Assembly (NCBI GenBank): GCA_964406735.1
Contig: CAYOSU010000006.1
Coordinates: forward strand, 33,822 to 97,821
DNA length: 64,000 nucleotides
Direction of reading: 5' to 3'
Source of the DNA: CAYOSU01 sp964406735
Lineage (GTDB): Bacteria; Bacillota; Clostridia; Christensenellales; CAMQZB01
Each line of letters starts with the position of its first letter. The first letter of the stretch is position 1. Positions 60,411 to 64,000 of this stretch are shown piece by piece. Both the position numbers and the translations under genes were made by a program. Below the pieces are notes generated by a model. The model saw only the letters and a program-made list of their open reading frames with translations, had not been told where the DNA came from and did not search any database.

Positions 60411-61499
60411 ATGAAAATTTGTAATATCTGTAAAACTATAATGGAAGACGATGCGGCGTACTGCCCGAGGTGCAAAAACACCGACCTTGCGCCTTTCGAA
60501 ACGACTAGATGTACCTTCTGTAACGCAGAAATTGCCGTTGGGACAGTTGTATGTCCTCACTGCCACAGAATTCAGCCACCCGATGAAAGACCCTCTGAGG
60601 AGGCGAGCGTAAAAGCGTCAGCAGAGCCGCCAAAGGCAGTCTTGTTTGAAAGACCTGCCGCAGAAGAGGAGTGTAAGGTAAAAGAAGAAGTGCAGGAGAT
60701 AGTCGAGAAAGAGGTTGGTGTAAAGCCTCCTGAGGGTGCAAAGGAAGTCAGAAGCGAAGTTTTTGAGAGAAAGACTCCTGAGGGCTCGACGATAATCTAC
60801 AACCAGATATACACCGCACCTCATCCCGTTTCTGAAACGGCAAAGCGAGAGGATGAAGACGAGGAGCTTTCGAGTTATTCTATAAAGGGAACACCGACGA
60901 TAGTCAGCGTCGACAAAAACGGTTACGTCAAAGAGAACAAAAGATTAGAGCGCATTTACGTCGAAAAAAAGGTCAAAAAGCCGCGTAAAGCGCCGAAGAC
61001 GTACGCACTTACCAAGAGGGTTACTATCGCGATAATAGCAGCTGTTATCGTCTTAGCGGTAGGCATAGGCTCTGCGATGTTCTTTGATTTCATCACAACG
61101 TCCGTTATGGGCATAGGCGGAAGCGGCGTTGCTCTTTTGAGACTGCCGTTTGACCTCGGCGTTTACTCAAACTTTGACGCATACGCAGAAAAGACCAACT
61201 TAAGCGGAAGTATGCTGGCGTTATATAACACCTTGCCATACGCTCTCGACGGAGCAGTAGTCTTAGCAGGACTTGCGATACTGTTCACGCTTTTGTCCCT
61301 TCTTTGCAAAAAAGGGCTGAGGGCAACAGCGATAGTCTTCGGCGTTTTGTCCGCACTCCCTACGATGTTTATCATTTGGGCACAGAGCTACATATTCGAC
61401 GTTGCAAGAGTTGGCATAGGCTTGTACGTCCTTCTCGGTGCAAGCGTGTTGGCAACGGCGATAATTTCCATCGGCATAAAGCTCGAAGAGAAAAAGTAA
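60411..61499 (+). CDS. Zinc-ribbon protein with C-terminal membrane domain
   Basis: 362 residues, not recognised as a characterised family. Two zinc ribbons stand at the N-terminus (CNICKTIMEDDAAYCPRC and CTFCNAEIAVGTVVCPHC). A long acidic, low-complexity middle region (about 60-190) leads into a basic stretch (KKVKKPRKAPK) and four membrane segments (about 205-228, 280-300, 308-328, 333-355). It probably senses or scaffolds something at the cytoplasmic side. It is cotranscribed with the phosphohexomutase. Confidence 0.6.
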   Translation: MKICNICKTIMEDDAAYCPRCKNTDLAPFETTRCTFCNAEIAVGTVVCPHCHRIQPPDERPSEEASVKASAEPPKAVLFERPAAEEECKVKEEVQEIVEKEVGVKPPEGAKEVRSEVFERKTPEGSTIIYNQIYTAPHPVSETAKREDEDEELSSYSIKGTPTIVSVDKNGYVKENKRLERIYVEKKVKKPRKAPKTYALTKRVTIAIIAAVIVLAVGIGSAMFFDFITTSVMGIGGSGVALLRLPFDLGVYSNFDAYAEKTNLSGSMLALYNTLPYALDGAVVLAGLAILFTLLSLLCKKGLRATAIVFGVLSALPTMFIIWAQSYIFDVARVGIGLYVLLGASVLATAIISIGIKLEEKK

Positions 61500-61515
61500 T
61501 TAAAAATAAAACAAG

Positions 61516-61540
61516 AACCGTCCCAGTGGCGGTTTTTGTA
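61516..61540 (+). terminator. Terminator after the zinc-ribbon gene
   Basis: AACCG-T-CC with GG-CGGTT and a CAGT loop, followed by TTTGTAGGTTTT. Confidence 0.55.
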
Positions 61541-61589
61541 GGTTTTGGGCATTTTGAGCATCAAAAAAGCATAATTACAAGAGGTTGAC

Positions 61590-62621
61590 ATGATAAAGAT
61601 TGGAATAGTAGGCACGGGTGATACCGTCTCGATAGGGCATTTTCACGAGCTTGGGATAAGACACGATGGCAGAGCAGTGCTATCGGGAGTGTATAATAGG
61701 AACGTCGAACGCTCTGAGCGGTTTTTAAGCGAGAGAGGGCTGTCCGCAGTAGCTGCAAGGTCATACGAAGAACTTCTCGATGCATCTGATGCGGTAGTTA
61801 TATGTACGCCCAACGACTCGCATTATGCGTATGCAGAAAAGGCGATACTTTCAGGGAAGTCAGTTCTTCTTGAAAAGCCACTGTCAAACGACTTGAAAGA
61901 GGCAGAAAGGCTTAATGCGATAAAACTGCACGACGGACAAATAGGCTTTATGGGCTTTATTTATAGGTACAGTGAACTGTTTAAGGCGGTTAAAAGGGTA
62001 GTAAACGACGAGCTTGGCAAAATATATACGTTCTCTGCTAATTACGGCGGGAAACGGCTTTGCAACGAGACTTTGCCGATAGAGTGGCGTATGCTCGAAA
62101 AGCAGGGCGGAAGCGGCGCGATAGGCGATTACGTCAGCCATGTAATAGACCTTGCGGATTTTACGGCAAACATAAGGCTGTCAAAGGCAAAGGCGTTCGA
62201 CAATATATTTATAAAGGAGCGTCTTGTCGGAACGGATGGGAAAACGGTCGTTGAGAACGCAGACAGTGCGGCGATCAGCGGAATGGGTGAGCGTGGCGAG
62301 ATGTTTTCCGTCTGTACGTCAAGGCTTGGCATGGAGGATATGCGCATTTGTATAACGGGCGAGGGCGGAATGATAGTTGCAAGCGACTTAGACCCTACTA
62401 AATTGTTCCTTTTCAAGCGCAGCGTCGGTGAGCCGTTAATCACGAAGCCAACCATTATAGAAGTGCCGTCGCAAGAGACGTTTTCAGGGCGATTTTTGCC
62501 TCAAATGAGCGATTTTATATCTGCGGTAGAGGGAAACACGAACGTAAAATATGCTGATTTTTCGCAGGGATTATACGTTCAGAAAGCGCTTGATATGATA
62601 GAACGCTCGTGCAAGGAATAA
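61590..62621 (+). CDS. Gfo/Idh/MocA-family oxidoreductase
   Basis: 343 residues. N-terminal Rossmann fold KIGIVGTGDTVSIGHFHELG, then AVVICTPNDSHYAYAEKAILSGKSVLLEKPLSN with the EKP motif that contacts NAD(P) and substrate, and a C-terminal alpha/beta domain with AIGDYVSHVIDLADF. The family oxidises or reduces sugars, inositols and related compounds; the substrate is unknown and no sugar-utilisation genes are adjacent. The ribosome site is weak (AAGAGGTTGAC). Confidence 0.88.
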   Translation: MIKIGIVGTGDTVSIGHFHELGIRHDGRAVLSGVYNRNVERSERFLSERGLSAVAARSYEELLDASDAVVICTPNDSHYAYAEKAILSGKSVLLEKPLSNDLKEAERLNAIKLHDGQIGFMGFIYRYSELFKAVKRVVNDELGKIYTFSANYGGKRLCNETLPIEWRMLEKQGGSGAIGDYVSHVIDLADFTANIRLSKAKAFDNIFIKERLVGTDGKTVVENADSAAISGMGERGEMFSVCTSRLGMEDMRICITGEGGMIVASDLDPTKLFLFKRSVGEPLITKPTIIEVPSQETFSGRFLPQMSDFISAVEGNTNVKYADFSQGLYVQKALDMIERSCKE

Positions 62622-62663
62622 TACATAGGCGGAAACGATTGCGTAAACGAAAAAGCCAAACGT

Positions 62664-62692
62664 TTGCAAAAGTGCGATTGTGGTGATAAAAT
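62664..62692 (+). promoter_or_regulatory. Promoter of the TauE/SafE gene, near-leaderless
   Basis: TTGCAA (62664-62669), 17-bp spacer, extended -10 TGATAAAAT (62684-62692). The start codon is only 9 bases past the -10, and there is no ribosome site. Confidence 0.6.
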
Positions 62693-62701
62693 AGAATCAT
62701 T

Positions 62702-63502
62702 ATGGGATTAAAATATATTCTTTATGTTATTATTGCGCTGGCAACGACCATTATAGGGTCGATTTCCGGCATGGGCGGCGGCGTTATGATGAAGCCGCTT
62801 TACGACCTACTCAACGACTTCAATGCGACGCAGATAGCCGTAATGACCTCTACGACGGTATTTACGATGTCTCTCGTCTCTGTTGTGTCAAGGGCTAAGA
62901 GCCTCAAGGAAGAGAACGTAGACATCAAAACGCTCATCTTCATAACGATCGGTGCGGTCGTTGGCGGATACGTCGGGCAAGAGATATTTGCGGCGGTAAC
63001 GACAAACGCAACGGATTACGTGGTCAAGATAATCCAAAACAGCGTGCTGCTTGTAGCGATAGCCTTTATCATTATATATATGCAGAATAAAGAGAAGGTC
63101 AGATCGCTCAATTGCAGAAATATCTTTGCTGCGCTTGCAATAGGTTTGGGCCTTGGCGTTATCTCCTCGTTCTTAGGAATAGGCGGCGGCCCGATGAACG
63201 TTGCAATTATCGTGTTTGTATTCGGATACAGCATGAAAGGTGCGGCGATATGCAGTATGTTTATCATAATTTTCTCGCAGGCGACCAAGATAACGTCGAT
63301 GATGATAACAAACGGCATACAGTCATTTGCGATGTGGATCGTACCCCTTGTCATAGTTGCAGGCGTCGTTGGTGCACTCCTAGGCAAGGCGATTACCAAA
63401 AAACTCACCGACAAGGGCGTTCAGAATTTCTTTGTCGGCGCGCAAATACTCATCGTCGTGATTTGCGTTGTAAACATCGTTCGTTATGCGATAGCGTTAT
63501 AA
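62702..63502 (+). CDS. TauE/SafE-family anion exporter/permease
   Basis: 266 residues, about eight membrane segments in two repeats, each beginning with a glycine-rich motif: SGMGGGVMMKPLYDLLN and LGIGGGPMNVAIIVFVFGYSMKGAAICSMF. The family moves sulfite, sulfoacetate, taurine or other organic anions. Neighbours give no hint of the substrate. The only start near the promoter is ATG 62702. Confidence 0.85.
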   Translation: MGLKYILYVIIALATTIIGSISGMGGGVMMKPLYDLLNDFNATQIAVMTSTTVFTMSLVSVVSRAKSLKEENVDIKTLIFITIGAVVGGYVGQEIFAAVTTNATDYVVKIIQNSVLLVAIAFIIIYMQNKEKVRSLNCRNIFAALAIGLGLGVISSFLGIGGGPMNVAIIVFVFGYSMKGAAICSMFIIIFSQATKITSMMITNGIQSFAMWIVPLVIVAGVVGALLGKAITKKLTDKGVQNFFVGAQILIVVICVVNIVRYAIAL

Positions 63503-63522
63503 AATGTAAAAAAGGGGATCAA

Positions 63523-63556
63523 AGCGGAGGCAAACAAGCCGCCGCTTTTCTTTTTG
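63523..63556 (+). terminator. Terminator after the TauE/SafE gene
   Basis: AAGCGG-A-GGC with GCC-G-CCGCTT, AAACAA loop, then TTCTTTTTG. Confidence 0.75.
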
Positions 63557-63925
63557 CATTGGAAAAAATTAAAATTATAACGATAATAAGTTCTCTTTAC
63601 CGTCGAAGATTTTTATAAATAAAAAACTAGCGGTAATTTGTATTCGGTCTTTTTGAAACAATTTAAACTGCGGCAAAAAAGCTCTCAAAAACGATCCGTT
63701 GTGTCATAAAAAGCAAGAAGACAACGAAAAAAGCGAAAAATTGAGATGAGAATTAAACGCAAAAATGAGGCGTTTTGCAAGGAAATATAAGAGAAAACGG
63801 CATAATATAATAGAATTAAAAGGGACAAGCCAAAACACGCGGGGGACAGTTGTCGGCAAAATTCAAAAAAAGCCAAAAAAAAGGGAAAAATTTTCAAAAA
63901 AAGTCGTTTTTTTTCGAAAAAAACA
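63557..63925. other. A-rich gap before the terminal promoter
   Basis: No gene supported. The last 70 bases are strongly A-rich on the plus strand, like an UP element. Confidence 0.5.
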
Positions 63926-64000
63926 TTGACTTAAAGATAGAAAGGTGTTAATATAATGAAGCTGTCCGCGAGAGTGGGCAAGCGAGAAGGACATTGAAAA
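63926..64000 (+). promoter_or_regulatory. Strong promoter and start of a transcript, possibly an rRNA operon leader
   Basis: TTGACT (63926-63931), 17-bp spacer, TAATAT (63949-63954; TATAAT is also readable three bases on). An A-rich UP-like tract precedes it. The transcribed part has a hairpin TGTCC...GGACA (63963-63993) and ends in ACATTGAAAA, resembling the boxA-like sequences in Firmicute rRNA leaders and spacers. The RNA gene itself lies beyond the window. Confidence 0.45.

Noticed and set aside
1..64000. CRISPR array, insertion sequence, prophage or tRNA genes
   Set aside because: No regularly spaced repeats, transposase or integrase motifs, or cloverleaf sequences were recognised on reading both strands; a dedicated search could still find degenerate ones.

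Overview
The window looks like the replication-origin region of a spore-forming Firmicute, most likely an uncultured Clostridia lineage. Supporting features are the rpmH-rnpA-yidD-yidC-jag block, parA/parB with two perfect parS sites, an rsmG-oriC-dnaN arrangement, sporulation and germination genes (gerW, cwlD, a DacF-type carboxypeptidase), strong GGAGG ribosome sites, several TTG starts, and fermentative genes (PduL, iron alcohol dehydrogenase). The species cannot be named from the sequence alone.

Layout. 0-2.2 kb: 3' end of galU, a zinc-ribbon protein, and a diaminopentanoate-dehydrogenase-like gene. 2.2-7.7 kb (minus strand): a membrane XRE regulator, jag-yidC-yidD-rnpA-rpmH, an Smr-like protein and an AraC regulator with a degenerate receiver. 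7.9-10.7 kb: DUF2953-like/gerW/dacF/rluB. 10.8-14.2 kb: an unusual minus-strand operon (two-TM protein, methyltransferase-serine hydrolase fusion, EreA/ChaN-like membrane fusion). 14.4-18.8 kb: a short alaS, then uraA with an attenuator-like leader, then pyrR. 19-27 kb: TraX-like protein, DUF3810 metallopeptidase, tyrosine phosphatase, a GPH transporter divergent from an AraC regulator, an iron alcohol dehydrogenase with a phospholipase-C-like protein. 27-32 kb: CmpB-like membrane protein, ung, pduL, a membrane-fused hydrolase. 32-39 kb: hydrolase-tetR-GPH transporter operon, an ADP-ribosylglycohydrolase gene broken by a stop codon, an AlkD-like protein, an EamA exporter. 39.5-43 kb: HU, a HAD phosphatase coupled to a glycerol-1-phosphate-dehydrogenase-like protein without metal ligands, and cwlD preceded by three DnaA boxes. 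43-48.3 kb: a nucleoside-type BMP ABC importer whose lipoprotein gene is out of frame at a G8 run. 48.9-54.2 kb: ThiF-like protein, parB, parA, rsmG, oriC, dnaN, two parS sites. 54-63.5 kb: cvpA, ftsH, a BaiN-like flavoprotein, phosphohexomutase, zinc-ribbon membrane protein, Gfo/Idh oxidoreductase, TauE/SafE. The window ends just inside a strongly promoted transcript that may be an rRNA operon leader.

How it fits together. Between rsmG and dnaN lie five good DnaA boxes. The last is followed, 12 bases on, by six consecutive DnaA-trio elements and an AT-rich stretch next to dnaN, which is the basal unwinding layout known from Bacillus subtilis. dnaA itself is not in the window, and mnmE/mnmG are also missing from the usual cluster. 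parA/parB are transcribed leftward, dnaN and most genes to its right rightward, as expected for forks leaving this site. The rpmH-to-jag block, normally next to dnaA, sits about 46 kb to the left, with metabolic and accessory genes in between.

No complete tRNA or rRNA gene, CRISPR array, insertion sequence or prophage was recognised. Assignments rest on reading motifs by eye; no database search was possible.
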